From positions 9,489,000 to 9,552,999 of the forward strand of contig OV121096.1 in the NCBI GenBank assembly GCA_921293015.1: DNA of 64,000 nt. The letters are read 5' to 3'. Under the pieces are notes generated by a model, which made no database searches, was not told the origin of the DNA, and worked only from the letters and a program-made list of their open reading frames with translations. Positions 47,601-59,389 of this stretch are shown piece after piece; the stretch's first letter is position 1; every line of letters starts with the position of its first letter. This DNA comes from Phorcus lineatus (taxonomy: Eukaryota > Mollusca > Gastropoda > Trochida > Trochidae). Position numbers and translations under genes: made by a program.

Positions 47601-50600
47601 GAATTATAGTTGCATAACTGCCTGTAAGAATACTGAAGATAAGGTGTCTTACGTCAATTGCTAAGCCCAGATATTCTGATAAAGCTTATTAGCATAAGAT
47701 TTAATGGCACAACTGGTCAGTAAAATATTCAACAGCTAAAGAATTAATGGAGTTAATGACAAATCAATTTCTTCTTGTGAAAAGTTCATTCAGACCCAGC
47801 AAAGATTTTAAATTCTTAGTGTTAAGAAAGTCATAAATAACATATACCACATATCATCAGTGGTCAATTACTATCTTAGTAATTTGAAAATCTAGGTCCA
47901 GGAAACTATGGCCAAACAGAAAGACTTTGGTGTTTGACTACAAGAGTTATTAGACTACCAGAGCTTGGACTAACCGTTGAGGAGGTTCTGTAGGCCTGCT
48001 TGTCCCACTCGGGGGTGGTTTGGGGGAGGGGGGACACGGGGGGAGATGTCAGCTCCTCAAGTCTTCCTGCCCCTCTGTAAAGAGAATACAATCATAATTT
48101 TACTGGTCGTCGGTCAGCAAGTGGACAATGAAACAGGACATTGCCCAATGCATAAATAATAATCTGCTTTGATTATAGTTTCTTTAGGGTTGGCGTATCA
48201 TGGGCAGATTTACTTAAGTAGGGCAGCATATCATGCACAAAATACAAACTGAACTGGTATGATCAAAATCTATAGTATTCCGAGACCCCCAAAGACTGAG
48301 CTTGCTATGTTTTCATTTGCGTATTGATTCACATGCTCTCCTGAAGTCAAATTACAGCTTTTCAAAGACCATTTTTAAGTGAATGTAGCCATGATATAGT
48401 TTGAAGTAGTCTTTAAAAGTTGTCTAATTTAAATGGACCATGTTCCAAAATATTGCCTCAAAATATAACTCATTTGGAGGCCCATATTCTAAAACCAGTT
48501 TTGCACAGATGAAAACTAGTCATGAATGGACCAATCATATCGCGATAAAATAAAAAGATAGCAATGAACTTTTAGAACTTACATAGGTTCACAGGAATAA
48601 TTTGCCCCTAGCATGTATCACAAAAAGATTTTGCTGGAAATTATTATCTAATTTAAAATTCATTTTAATCAGAATGAGTAAAGGTGGACATACTTGACAG
48701 GACTGAGTGAGGTGCTTGTGTCTCCCTGGAAGAAGAGTTTGCGGCGGAGCGACGATGTGCTCAGTGCTTCCTGGTTTCCTTCCTCGGGGATGTCCGGCAA
48801 CATGTGCTCTCCTGTGTGGGAGATTTGTTAGTTAGTCATGGGCAAGACACAGTACCAAACGAACAGAAGGCAGACAATCTCTTGAATCAAGTTGGGGATC
48901 TAGTCTTATTTTTGAAGTATCTTATTTATCATTTAGTCATGGGAGTTGATTTACAATAAAAAGTGTATCAATGTAACAGAATGCTGACAATCTCTTGACA
49001 TGGGTTAGGGATTTTGCCAACTAGTTTGTTATTATATTCTCTTGTTTTATCAATAGTAAGTGATTGACTTGACCTACAGTACAGTGTTCAACTGAAGTAG
49101 AATGTTCACATACTTTAATTAGGTCAGGGATTCTGTCCTTTAAGTTTAAAGTATCTTGTTTTGTTAGTTAGTAATGGAAGGTTATTTACAGAACAAAAGT
49201 CAGGGTATCTATCGTGTTACAACGTATGTTCTTAAGATGAGGTGACATGGGATCTACCGCCGCTTTCAAGAGTATTTTACTTATTGCGGTCGCTAGTATT
49301 ATTGCCGGGAGAAAGCCTGCAACACCATTGTGGCTATACATTCAGTGAAACCTGCGAGCATTGGCTGGAACTAGCGAACTATGGGTGGTACTGCACTGAA
49401 ATTCAGTGAAGCATTGCACCCAAACCTTACTGCGTGCAGAACAGTTCTCTGATGCAGACAAAGTTGCCGAGCCGCTGGCGGGATTCAAACCACGAACCAC
49501 GAGCCGACCACGCTAACCACTGTGCTATTCCGCCCCCTGTTCTTTCTTGAGTGTATTAGTTAGTCGAGGGGATCATGTACAGCACAGCTATTCACTACTT
49601 GCAAGCATATGCCTTTTATGACAATATACTTAGATTCATCAGCTGAAATTCGATGTTTTATAGGACCATTTCTAATTCAAAACAGAGCTTATTCATTGAG
49701 TTTTTACAACTTTAAGCTTTCTTTTGAAAGCTTGCGAATTCTTATGAAATGCTATTTTGCCAGTACAAAAAATATTTGAAACTCACCTAGGACATTCTGC
49801 ACATCGAAGTCGACCGGCAGTGAAAGGGTTGTCTGGCAGGCAGCTAAAATCAATTTATCGTATTCAATCTTGATAATTCCCTATAAATCTGAGATGAACA
49901 TATTATGCTACTAAACATAATTCATTACTCACTCTAGATTAATATTTATCAAATAGCTGGACACTTATAAGTAGAAACTTCTTGTGGTCAGGTGGCAAAA
50001 TTAACAAGAATTAAGACATATAAGTTTTGGGCAATAAAGCAGTCACTGGATGAGTGAGTCATTGTTTAGTGCAGCCTTGATGATAAAGCAGTCACTGGCT
50101 AAAATAATGTAATTTTACTGAATGTCATTTTGGCAACGAAACAATATAGATGAATCATTGTCATAAACGTTACATTTAGCAGTTGAAAGAATTAGCTCAT
50201 AACCATTAAGAGACGGCAAGTTTGATTGTATTCATTCATTGTAAATTTAGTGAAAATTTACCATCTTGACTCCTGCGTGTTTTTGTTAATTCTTTCTGAA
50301 TGGATCCATGAAGATCCTCTGGAAATATTTGAGTGGGACGGATAACACCTGGAAGAAATTGAAGAAGAGAATGAGATAATATCACTTGATAATGTTAGCA
50401 AAAACCGGCTTTTTAATACTCTACACGATAGAAACAACATTTAAGGGTAAGTATTAAACTCAGTCTTTAATGACTTTTTAATGATTTATAAAAAGAAATC
50501 AAAGGTAAAATTTGCAAGTCATTGACCTTGTACCTACAGATTTCAAAAGAATTATTTATCTCAGGTTAAACTAACTCTGCATTTTCACTCGGTGAAAAAA

Positions 50601-53098
50601 CACGTTAGGGACCATTCTATGGTTAGCAAATTTATATTCAAAAGTGTGTCACTTCAAAACAAATTCTTGAATAATTTCTAGCAGTTATTCTGCTCAATAA
50701 AAATAAATTTTAAATCATAAAATTTTCAGCATTGACTTCATGTAACAATAAATCTTTTCGGACCACTGTATAAGGACAAAAACTGCTTGAAGGGGAGATA
50801 AACGATGCCACAAAGAATATGTTTGTTTATACATGTATCACATGCAACCTGTGTTGATTTTCCTCTATGTTCACCAGGACCCATATTTTCAAAGCTCTCT
50901 TAGTGCTAAGATTGTCTTAAACCAATGTTAATGTATGATACATACGACTATCTTAGCACTAAGAGAGTTTCTAAAATCTAGGCCCAGCTGTGTATTGATA
51001 CAAAGCAAATTCCTTTCAGGGTAATAAAGTATTACCATCATTATCATCATTAATAATACCTGACTGTGAGTCGGGTGTACAAGGAGGGATGTATTTTCTC
51101 TCGGGAGCATTCCACGGTGACGGTGCTATCAACTGACTGGCAAAAAAGTGTTTTATTGCCACTTGGGCCCTCTCCTCTGCCTCACAGTCTAATCTGGAAA
51201 ATATCAGTCACAAAGATTTCTAATCTGAGTGATCAAGATTTAATTGAAAAATTAAAAAATGTTTGATACATGGACAAAATTTCTCTTGCTGTCTCAATCA
51301 CTGCCTGATTTAAGCTTTGCTGTATTTTGTTGCCAAAATTTCCAGAAGTAATAACCTTTAATTCATGAGGGCAATGCACTTAAATCACAAATTTTGGTGC
51401 AATTTTGACGGGTTGAAGTAGCTAGTGATGGAGACTTGCGAGATTGATAACTTGCACAGGAAGTTGGCGAGGGCTATGTTAATTTGAATGTGAATCACTA
51501 AATCTTATAATTTTAACATGATTTCTTAGGGCAAAGCTTTTCATGCGTTTCTACGAGCCAAGATAACTGTGAATACAATATGTTAGCATTGATTTACCAT
51601 CTTAGGCTTGTACTAACAAGGGCTATGCTTGATTGGTAACCTGGTGAACTATCTGGCATACGCCACCCGAAATGACGAAAGCGGCAAATCACTTTATTAA
51701 CAACTGGCATACACCTCAGAAGCACGCCAGATTCACCAGTTTAAAATGACAGGTGAACATGGTGTATAATGGCGGACAAATACTTTCGTTGCGACTATTC
51801 CACAACTATTTTATAGTCATCATTATTTTTTTAAATAACAACTCAAAACGATTTAATTGGCAATATGTATAATTATTAAAAAACATCCATAACTTGATAG
51901 TGATGTTTAAAGTCATATTTCAAAATGTTTGAAAAATATTTATATCATATAGATGAAACGTATTTTGAAACTAGTCTGAGATATGATGACTGCTTCATTT
52001 GTGTACGCCAACATACTTGATTCAACTTGAACCTGTTACTGACCCAACATACGCCGGTTCCATGTCTTGGCTATACGCCGCTTAAACGAATCAAGCATAG
52101 CCAAAGCTTCTGAAATTTAGGCTCAGACCTATTTAGAAGAAAGATTGCACAGCCAGAAACATACCCATGTTCTAGCTGGTGTGGCATTTCATCTATGTTG
52201 GCTGGATTCAGTGCTGCTATATGTTCTATGGACCACTGAAATGTTCTTTGCTGTAAGAGGTAGTAAATGTTGGTCAAAAGCAAATTATTTGGCTAAATAC
52301 ATGAAAAATTATCACTTGCAAAAATCCTGAAAATAAACTATCAATTCCAATATTTTTTTGATTGCAACTTATTTTGGAAAGTTTTGATAATACATACCGG
52401 TAATAAAGTTGTCAGGCAAAATAAAGAAAATTCTTCTTTCCAATTTTTATCTTCATGATCATTATATACATCTTAAATTTAAGTTCAATCTCTACCTTTA
52501 AAACTTAAAGACTCTTTTTTGACTCAACTGTACCTGTAAAGATTTATAATACTAAGAATAATATTGCACATACCCCATCTTCACCTGCTGGCGTGGACAT
52601 GGCTGTAAAAAGACCAGGACTAAACCCTGGAAAGTGAATTCGATCGTCTATCATATCAAACGGATTGCACATGATTTGGCTTGATGGAGTCACATGACTT
52701 GCTATTCCTGGATGTAATTGGGCGCTGCTAGGAGTCTTAGAATGCACACTGCTTGGAGTTGAGATTCTGTCCCTGTTTGGAGTTTTGAAAACAACCGGGC
52801 TCCCAGCACCAGACCTGACAGACATAGGGGATCCTGATTTCTGATACGGACTTGCCAACACATGGCGCAGATAAGTGTCTGATCGATACCCACATGTTCC
52901 AAATCTCACGTGACATGGACTCTTGTGAGATGTGCTGGGCGTGTGATGCTCATGATGTCCTTTCATAACCGACACTGGACATGGTTTTAGATCTCGGTGT
53001 TTATCTGGTGTTGAATGGTTTTCTGTATGTGCAAGTCCAACTGGTACAGGGAGTGGAGGCTTCACTTCAATGTCTTTGTCAGAAAGCTTAATTTCCAT
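44655..53098 (-). CDS. BORA: Protein aurora borealis (Aurora A/Plk1 activator)
   Basis: Eleven coding exons on minus: 52574-53098, 52165-52250, 51060-51193, 50262-50348, 49787-49843, 48694-48811, 47975-48074, 47352-47478, 46725-46979, 45402-46118 and 44655-44740. GT-AG throughout; total 2292 nt, 763 aa plus stop (human 559 aa). Bora is a disordered cofactor: after phosphorylation by cyclin A/CDK1 it lets Aurora A switch on Plk1 at mitotic entry. Conserved core: NPFDMIDD (about 145), FSPGLF (Ser160), STPAG (Thr169), FQWSIEHIAALNPANID, EERAQVAIKHFF, PSPW (Ser229), ACQTTLSLPVDFDVQNVLG and STSSLRRKLFFQGD. Ser160, Thr169 and Ser229 match the three human sites Ser41, Thr52 and Ser112. Two DTGxxT motifs (590-595 and 604-609) sit where vertebrates have the DSGxxT beta-TrCP degron. 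Unusual: about 120 extra N-terminal residues rich in SP/TP, and a twofold repeat LSPLPMPDMSPI (about 441 and 467). An acceptor at 53115 suggests an upstream 5' UTR exon. Confidence 0.95.
49235..49530 (-). repeat. tRNA-derived SINE in BORA intron 5
   Basis: Near full-length minus-strand copy. On plus from the left: the tail/hairpin domain (GAGGTGACATGGGATCTACC, GCCGCTTTCAAGAGTATTTT), the body (GGGAGAAAGCCTGCAACACC, GAAACCTGCGAGCATTGGCT), then the head region with GGATTCAAACC and CGCTAACCACTGTGCTATTC. A B-box base is changed. Target duplications unclear (a TGTTCTT-like match only). Confidence 0.85.
50050..50082 (-). mobile_element. Hairpin mini-retroposon, copy 3 (33 bp, 5'-truncated)
   Basis: On minus the insert reads CATCAAGGCTGCACTAAACA then ATGACTCACTCAT: just the last arm of the hairpin and the tail of the other copies, somewhat diverged. 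Perfect 16-bp duplications ATAAAGCAGTCACTGG flank it at 50034-50049 and 50083-50098. Lies in BORA intron 4. Confidence 0.85.
50877..50985. mobile_element. Inverted-repeat MITE (uninterrupted copy)
   Basis: 109-bp element in BORA intron 3. The left arm TTTTCAAAGCTCTCTTAGTG-CTAAGAT and right arm ATCTTAGCACTAAGAGAG-TTTCTAAAA are inverted repeats of about 36 bp around a short centre that contains AATGTTAATG. The sister copy at 28486-29057 is broken at this TTAA. Confidence 0.85.
51621..52102. mobile_element. MITE with GGCTATGCTTGATT ends
   Basis: 482-bp segment in BORA intron 2 bounded by GGCTATGCTTGATT (51621-51634) and its exact inverse AATCAAGCATAGCC (52089-52102). Subterminal CATACGCC/TACGCC motifs occur several times near both ends, as expected of transposase-binding repeats. 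No coding frame. The superfamily was not recognised. Confidence 0.7.
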
Positions 53099-54201
53099 TA
53101 TATTACTGCAATGTCTGAAATAAAAGTGTCAATGAATTAAAATTAATTTGGAGTTCATGCAAAACATTAAAACCAAAACCGATCACAGTAATAATGTCCC
53201 TATCACAAGGCTAAAAAATTCACATGCCTAGTCTAGATACTGTCATACTCATTGAAATCTAAACCTTGCACTTCACTGCATTTCTCTACGAGTATTTCAT
53301 TGGGGTAATGTAGGTTACATTTACACATCCTCCAGTAAATTACAGGAAGCAATCAGCATGAGTTCATTGTTTGAATTTATGGAGTGATATTCAGATCAGA
53401 AATGCAGTTTAGGTTTACCTACTAGTAAATCGACCAATGACTTACGGTTTCAACAATTCTCTCCCATAAAAAGGAAAACTCAACTCACAGCTTCCGTTAA
53501 TTTCAGGCATTTAAACTCGTTACCCCCACATTTACATATCACAAGAAATGCTTTGAAATAAGCGAGTTAGAATGTTCATTACCAACACAAATGGATTCCA
53601 TGAATGAAAACATTAAAATGCACATGATATGAATGTTTTCAAAACTATGGACGTTATTCGAAGTTAAATGTTTCAAAACTACATTTAAGGGTGTATACAA
53701 ATGATGTACCATACATTCAAATATCCTGATAACATTCCACTCGATATGTCCTGACATGCACGAAAAATCCCGACAAATTTTGAACTGCCGCTTATTTTGC
53801 AGCCAATGAAAGTGTACTTCCGGGTTCGATGAGCTTGGTGTCCCAGAATAAAAATTTATTACACATTTTAGCAAAACTTAAATAGATAGCAAAATATTGT
53901 ATTCTCTCTCACAAATACCCTCAAATAATACGATATGAATCGTTTTACAGACAAAATTAATTTTATAGTGTCATATTCGATGATTTATTTCTTTTCAGGC
54001 AAAAATATTGGAAAGGACATCACGTTATTTACTGCTGAAAACTGTTGAAGTTAAAAACTTATCAAAGAGAAAATTCATGTATATTTTACGAAATTATTAT
54101 GGCTATATATATATGAAATTCAAATACTAATTCAATTGTAAATTTGTTGTCAAAATATTTTCCCAAAAAGATTTGCTGCGAATCATGACTGATTTAAAAA
54201 T
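53099..54201. promoter_or_regulatory. Shared upstream region of BORA and MZT1
   Basis: 1103 bp between divergent start codons. It holds a CCAAT box (53803-53807), an ETS-type site ACTTCCGG (53816-53823) and a TTTGAA hexamer (53779-53784) about 20 bp from the CCAAT on the BORA side. CCAAT plus CHR (TTTGAA) is the usual layout of G2/M promoters bound by NF-Y and DREAM/MuvB, which would fit both genes, but a 6-mer is weak evidence alone. The stretch contains no convincing coding frame. Confidence 0.5.
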
Positions 54202-56537
54202 ATGGCGGACACAAAACAGAGAGCTCCTTCTGCTAGGGAGACTATGGAAAGTATGTAAAATGAGTTCCGATATTTACTCTAATATTTAAAAAATATTTAA
54301 ATGCAGTTATAGTTTGAAACAAAATTTTGATTATTTGATTGTAAAATTGATGGATGCTGATTTAATTATATATTTTAAAAGCAGTTGAAATTAAGTCAAA
54401 GAATGAACAACACAAACACAAATTTAAAAGACTAGGCCCTAAAGTATACAAATTAACGTATAGAGGGAGAATAGGGAAAGTCAATTTCCCTCAAAATGAT
54501 CGTAACCATCAATACGTTATTCCTTAGAGCTATTTGCCTTGAATAAAAAGTGAGGTGAGTTGGTGTTTAACGCCGCTTTCAAGATTATTTCACTTATATC
54601 GCGGCTGCTAGAATTATTGCAGGGAGAAAGCCTGCAACACCATTGTGGCTATGCATTGCGGTGAAACCTGCGAGCATCGGCTGGAACTAGCGAACCATGG
54701 GTGGTACTGCGCTGAATTTCAGTGTAGCATTGCACCCAAACCTGACTGCGTGTAGAACAGTTCTCTACTGCAGACAAAGTTGCCAAGCCCCTGGCGGGAT
54801 TCGAACCACGGACCTCCTGATCCGAAGCCGAACGCGCTAACCACTGCGCTATCCCGCCCCTGAATAAAAAGTCCGCAAGCTTCTATTTGTTTGTTGATGG
54901 AATACCTTTTTTGAAAAAAATATGTTTATAAGGTTCATCAAGACTTTAGATCAAATCCAATACAATTGCATTCACTCTTACCAGACAACATCATTGACTT
55001 TGAATTTCTTGTCATTCATCATTGAAGTGTTTTTGAGCTAGAATGTTGCAAAACTTTTAAAAAATGTAATTCCTCTTTCAAGATTGGATGTTGATAGAAA
55101 AGTCCCTTGCTTTTATTTTTGCATTATCCCTATAAAAAATGGGTTTGGTTATTCTTTAGTAAGATTGAGCATAAATTATATTTGTTAAATATTGTATTGC
55201 AGCGCTTATGGAGATCTCTAAGCTTCTGAACACTGGTCTCGATGGAGAGACCCTGGCGACCTGCGTGAGGTTGTGTGAAGGCGGAGTCAACCCTGAGGCA
55301 CTGGCGCTAGTTATTCAGGAGTTGCGGAGGGAATCAGCTGCTCTTAAGGTTGGATATGAAAATCATAAATATTATGTGTAATATATGATTAAGTAGTTCT
55401 CACTCTTTGTAAGGAAAATGGCAGCTTTTTAAGAAAAAAACAAACAAAATAGATAGATAGATAAAATGTTTTTGTTACTAATATATCTCACAGATTCATT
55501 GTCATTCAATACTTGCAATCCTAGTTTGTAACTTAGAATGTTTGAAAGATTTTCTCAAATATTAGAAACAAGAATTTAAAGTGAATATCATGTTGAAGAT
55601 ATGTTGAAGATTGAAAGACGATTTAAATTTACAATTCTATCAGAATGTTTGACTTGTCAATTATGTACAGTATTTGATGTAAAAACCTCCTCTCCCTCTA
55701 CATACCCCTCTACCCATATTTGTTACTCACAAAATGATAATAATAATAAAACTACTTTATTACCCCGAAAGGAATTCAGTTTGTATAATTAGAGCTTGAA
55801 CGTACAGGAAAGGCAATACAGGAACATACATGTGATACACGAACAAACACATTCTATTAATTGAAAGATCATTTAACAGACAAATGCAGAAGGGAATGAA
55901 AGTAATTTTACGTGGTAATAAATATCTTCTGCCTGAAGGAAGCTTAACAGATTCACCGTAAAAGTAATGATCTGGATCATTATGCCATTTGTCAGGGAGA
56001 TGCATTTCAAGTTATAAGTCATACATATAAGTCACTGTTTTTTTATTCGATATGTTGGCAAACTAAACTCTATAACATTAAGCAATATTGAACCTATACA
56101 GTGGCAGAATTTTATTCTTTATATAATCTTTACAATTTTACGGAAAGACATTTTAATAAGCACCCCTCTTTTCAATTTTCTAAGCGCCCAGGGTGCTTAA
56201 TATGTTGAATATTTTATCACTGAGAGTTAGTGTTTCTTGATTATATGGATAATATAATCTTCTAGTGCCCCCCCTGGGAATGCTTATACTAAAAAATCTC
56301 ACTTACCAACAGTGTGCCATTTGATGTGTGACCGATCAAAAAAATGGTAGTTGCTGCATCATTAAGCATTTTACAAATTTACAACTTCAATTGAATTAAT
56401 TAAAAATTATGAAAAGTCATTCAGTTTACACAAGTACTGTATTCCATTTGAAGTAACATTTTTTTATTTAGTTATTAATGAAGTTATTCTGTTTTATCTT
56501 TCAGGCTTCAGAGAGCACAAGTGAGTCATATTCTTGA
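54202..56537 (+). CDS. MZT1: Mitotic-spindle organizing protein 1
   Basis: Three exons: 54202-54250, 55203-55348 and 56505-56537, phases closing to 228 nt, 75 aa plus stop (human 82 aa). MZT1/GIP1 is a small helical subunit of the gamma-tubulin ring complex that binds the N-terminal regions of GCP proteins and is needed for microtubule nucleation and spindle poles. The family core is plain: RETMETLMEISKLLNTGLDG, ETLATCVRLCEGGVNPEALA, LVIQELRRESAALKASES. The N-terminus MADTKQRAPSA is short and unconserved, as usual. The last exon adds only ten residues; a GTGAGT inside it could act as an alternative donor. Divergent from BORA. A full-length SINE lies in intron 1. Poly(A) signal AATAAA at 56682-56687. 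Confidence 0.96.
54552..54860 (-). repeat. Full-length tRNA-derived SINE with TSDs
   Basis: Best copy in the window. On minus it begins GGGCGGGATAGCGCAGTGG-TTAGCGCG (A box), then GGTTCGAATCC (B box), a body with CAGTAGAGAACTG and TGGTTCGCTAGTTCC, and a 3' domain GCCGCGATATAAGTGAAATA-ATCTTGAAAGCGGCG, TTAAACACCAACTCACCTC. Perfect 12-bp duplications TGAATAAAAAGT flank it (54540-54551 and 54861-54872). Both pol III boxes are intact, so this may be a young copy. Confidence 0.93.
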
Positions 56538-56681
56538 CCTGAAGTGAATGTTGCTGATTTGGTTCTAACAACTAGATTGTTTCATTGTTCTATCAACAAG
56601 TGGACCAGTTTGCCATACCGGAGATGTGAACAGTCAGTCTTGACCAAATTTCTTCTTTGGGATGCCATCAATCTGTATGGA

Positions 56682-56687
56682 AATAAA
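56682..56687 (+). terminator. MZT1 poly(A) signal
   Basis: AATAAA about 145 bp past the MZT1 stop, a normal 3' UTR length for such a small gene. Confidence 0.55.
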
Positions 56688-58552
56688 GTACTGTGTCTGT
56701 TGAATTGACATCTTTAACTATGAACTTCTGTAATGCTTATGACCTTTGACAAGAATGGACTTCATAATATTTTCTATAATACCGGTTTGCATTGTTGTCT
56801 TTCGTGATTTGTATCATAACATTTAAGAAAGAAAAAAATATCTTGCTATGTATTTCATCAAAACAAGTCCATCTGTGATAACAATATGTGTCATTAAATA
56901 ATGTATCAGTTCAGGAAATCTACATGTCATCATGTCTTTACTCAAAAGATTCATTTCACCAACTTATATATATGAGAAAGATAATGAAAATGCATATGTA
57001 GTTATTTTCCTACAACTTTGAACTCTTAAACATCCTCATTTGCTACAATTTGAACAATGGACTCTTGATAAATGGACAGGAATGGACAAATGAGGTTGAA
57101 ATTAGAAAGATCTTTAAAAGGTTAGAACTTAATTATGTGTACAGTTCTGTTATATACTATTTTATGATAATCAGGGGTTAAAAAATATAGGCAAGTGCCA
57201 GATTCCTGACTTACAGACTTTACCTTAGATTCATATAAAAAGGCACTGCAAAGTCAATCCCTTGCCTCTTTTTCTAAACATAATTAGCTACTATGAAATA
57301 CTGTTAGTCCTTGATTCCCTGATTTTATGTTTTTACCCCTTCAGTAACAGTTACTGGATTTCTGAAGAAAAGTTTCCTTTTATTATCAAGTCTCGGACAC
57401 GAATTAGAAGAAGTAATATACTAACGTTGTTGATTTATATTTGAAAGTTTGATGTACATAGAATAAAGAACATTTGAAAGTTGTTTAAGTTTTTGTGTTA
57501 TATTAAGTAACCTCCCTGGCATAGCACAATTTGAGCTGCAGGTTTCCACAATTTCTGGATTCATTGCAGATTATCGGTAATCTCTAGTTAAGTAGGTTTG
57601 CACAATATTTTCGGTATATTGGTTTCTTATGGTATAAACTGTGCTATACAATAACAGCATATGATTTCATTTCTACAATATATCGCTTAAAATTATTTAA
57701 ATAGAAAAAAACATACATTTAAAATACGTTGTGACATGTTCTTGATGTGTAAGAACTTATTTTGGACTGTATTAGAAGTTAGACTAAATTTGAAATTGTA
57801 TTTATCCAATTTATCATTTGAATTCTTAGCTCATCAGGCCATATAGAATTCGTGATTCTGTGACTTAACAGGGCCAAAGGCGCCGCATCTTTAAGTCATA
57901 GTCTCGTTTTTGTAAGGCAACTAAACTGAACTAATTATTCTTCACGAACAAAATCTGATCAAATATTTGCAATTTTTTTTGGCAATTTTGGATGAAGCAG
58001 CTTATTGGTGTATGCCATTTCAGACCGATGAGGTACCAAATCAAGTGCAATCCCATCGGGAGTTGGAAACACTGGAAATCTAGTAATTGTAGCGCCGATA
58101 CTTATGACAGACACATTCTTCACTAAGTTTACCACCTTTTTGTTATTTCTGTATTTGAAAAAGCGTAAGCTATTAGCTATTTTCATTGGATATTCAGTTG
58201 GGAATTTTTATGTGTTCTTCGTCACGGCCTTAGGGAAATGACGTGGTTAGGACTTACGCTCGCCAAAGACATCATATTAGGGTAGCGTAGGGTAGTTTGA
58301 ACTTCATGATTGAGGGCTAGAATGCCTGCAGAGTTTGTTGCAAACGTCAGGGAAAAGATTTCTGTAAGTGGTGAACTATTTGTCCGGCATGCATTACAAT
58401 TTGCCTTGCAAAAATGATACTATAACTTTAAGACCTATTTTCATCTTTGTCTGAAGAAGCAAGAGGCCTTGAAAGCTGAAACCTTGTGTACAGACTCCTT
58501 AGCTGATGTTGATTCTTATTTACAGATTAGAGTAGATTCAATATTTTGCAAC

Positions 58553-58609
58553 GCCGCTAATGGCTGTAATATTGCCCAAGCGGCGTTAAACAATAACTCA
58601 CTCACTCAC
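58553..58609 (+). mobile_element. Hairpin mini-retroposon, copy 4 (57 bp)
   Basis: Reads on plus GCCGCTAATGGCTGTAATAT, TGCCCAAGCGGCG, TTAAACAATAACTCACTCAC. Stem GCCGCT pairs with AGCGGC. Perfect 15-bp duplications TCAATATTTTGCAAC flank it at 58538-58552 and 58610-58624. Opposite orientation to copies 1-3. Confidence 0.92.
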
Positions 58610-58759
58610 TCAATATTTTGCAACATCATTGCGATACAACAGTAAATTATTGCAATATATCACATCACAAACTTTGGTCCAATATCAAGCCCTTATATCC
58701 TGTTGCATGCACTACCCCACTGAAAATAGCCTTGCCAGTGGAAAGCTTACTTTGACATT

Positions 58760-58960
58760 GAGAGGGGGTGGCATAGTGCAGGGGTTAGCACGTTTTGCTT
58801 CTGTGAAGAAGTCTGGGGTTCGAATCCAGCCAGGGTGTGGGCAACTTTGTCGGCAGTAGAGAACTGTACTACATGCAGTGTGGTTTTGGTGCATTGCTAC
58901 ACTGAATTTCAGTGCAGTACCACCCATGGTTCGCTTACTGCAGTGTATAGCCATATGGCC
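58760..58960 (+). repeat. tRNA-derived SINE, 3'-incomplete
   Basis: The head reads GGGGTGGCATAGTGCAGGGG-TTAGCACG (A-box-like) and GGGTTCGAATCC (intact B box), followed by the body GGGCAACTTTGTCGGCAGTA and GCTACACTGAATTTCAGTGC. The element stops after CCATGGTTCGC; the 3' hairpin and tail are missing. It has a variant head relative to the 54552 copy. Confidence 0.8.
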
Positions 58961-59389
58961 CACATTACTGAATAAGATCTGTCTGTCTGTCATACTGTCG
59001 GTCTGTCTGTATTAAAGTCTCTAAGGCTGAAATTTCATGAAGTGTGAACTAAACTAAAGTGGAAGGATGAGTTTCACAATACAATCAATTGAAGCGCCGG
59101 TAAAAGAACCACAGTGTTGCGTTTAGAATTTCTTGAATGCTACAAAATTTTCAATTTGACATCTTTTCAAATAAAAGACAGACTTTCAGAAAAAAAACTA
59201 TTTCTTACTGCCTTCAATCTCCATAAGGTTTGTGATGAAAGTGACAAGTAGTAAAACTTCTTTCGGGAGGGTGTCACAATTAAAACATATGCAACCAGAG
59301 AATGTATGTTCACATAAAATCAGCTTATTTACTGAATTTAAGTTTATACCTTACACTTTCTTGTATAATTTCACCATGTATGAGAAATA

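Larger units (their letters stand above)
56538..59389. other. Spacer between MZT1 and the Tc1-type transposon
   Basis: Starts with the MZT1 3' UTR (poly(A) signal 56682-56687). The rest is AT-rich without a supported exon. Repeats within: a hairpin mini-retroposon (58553-58609) and a SINE (58760-58960). Short frames at 57262 and 57959 look random. Confidence 0.6.

Noticed and set aside
54552-54860. Functional tRNA gene on minus (clear A and B boxes).
   Set aside because: The acceptor stem does not close, and the unit continues into a SINE body and tail with target duplications.
57959-58186. 75-codon minus-strand frame downstream of MZT1.
   Set aside because: No family resemblance, no flanking splice sites and AT-rich composition.
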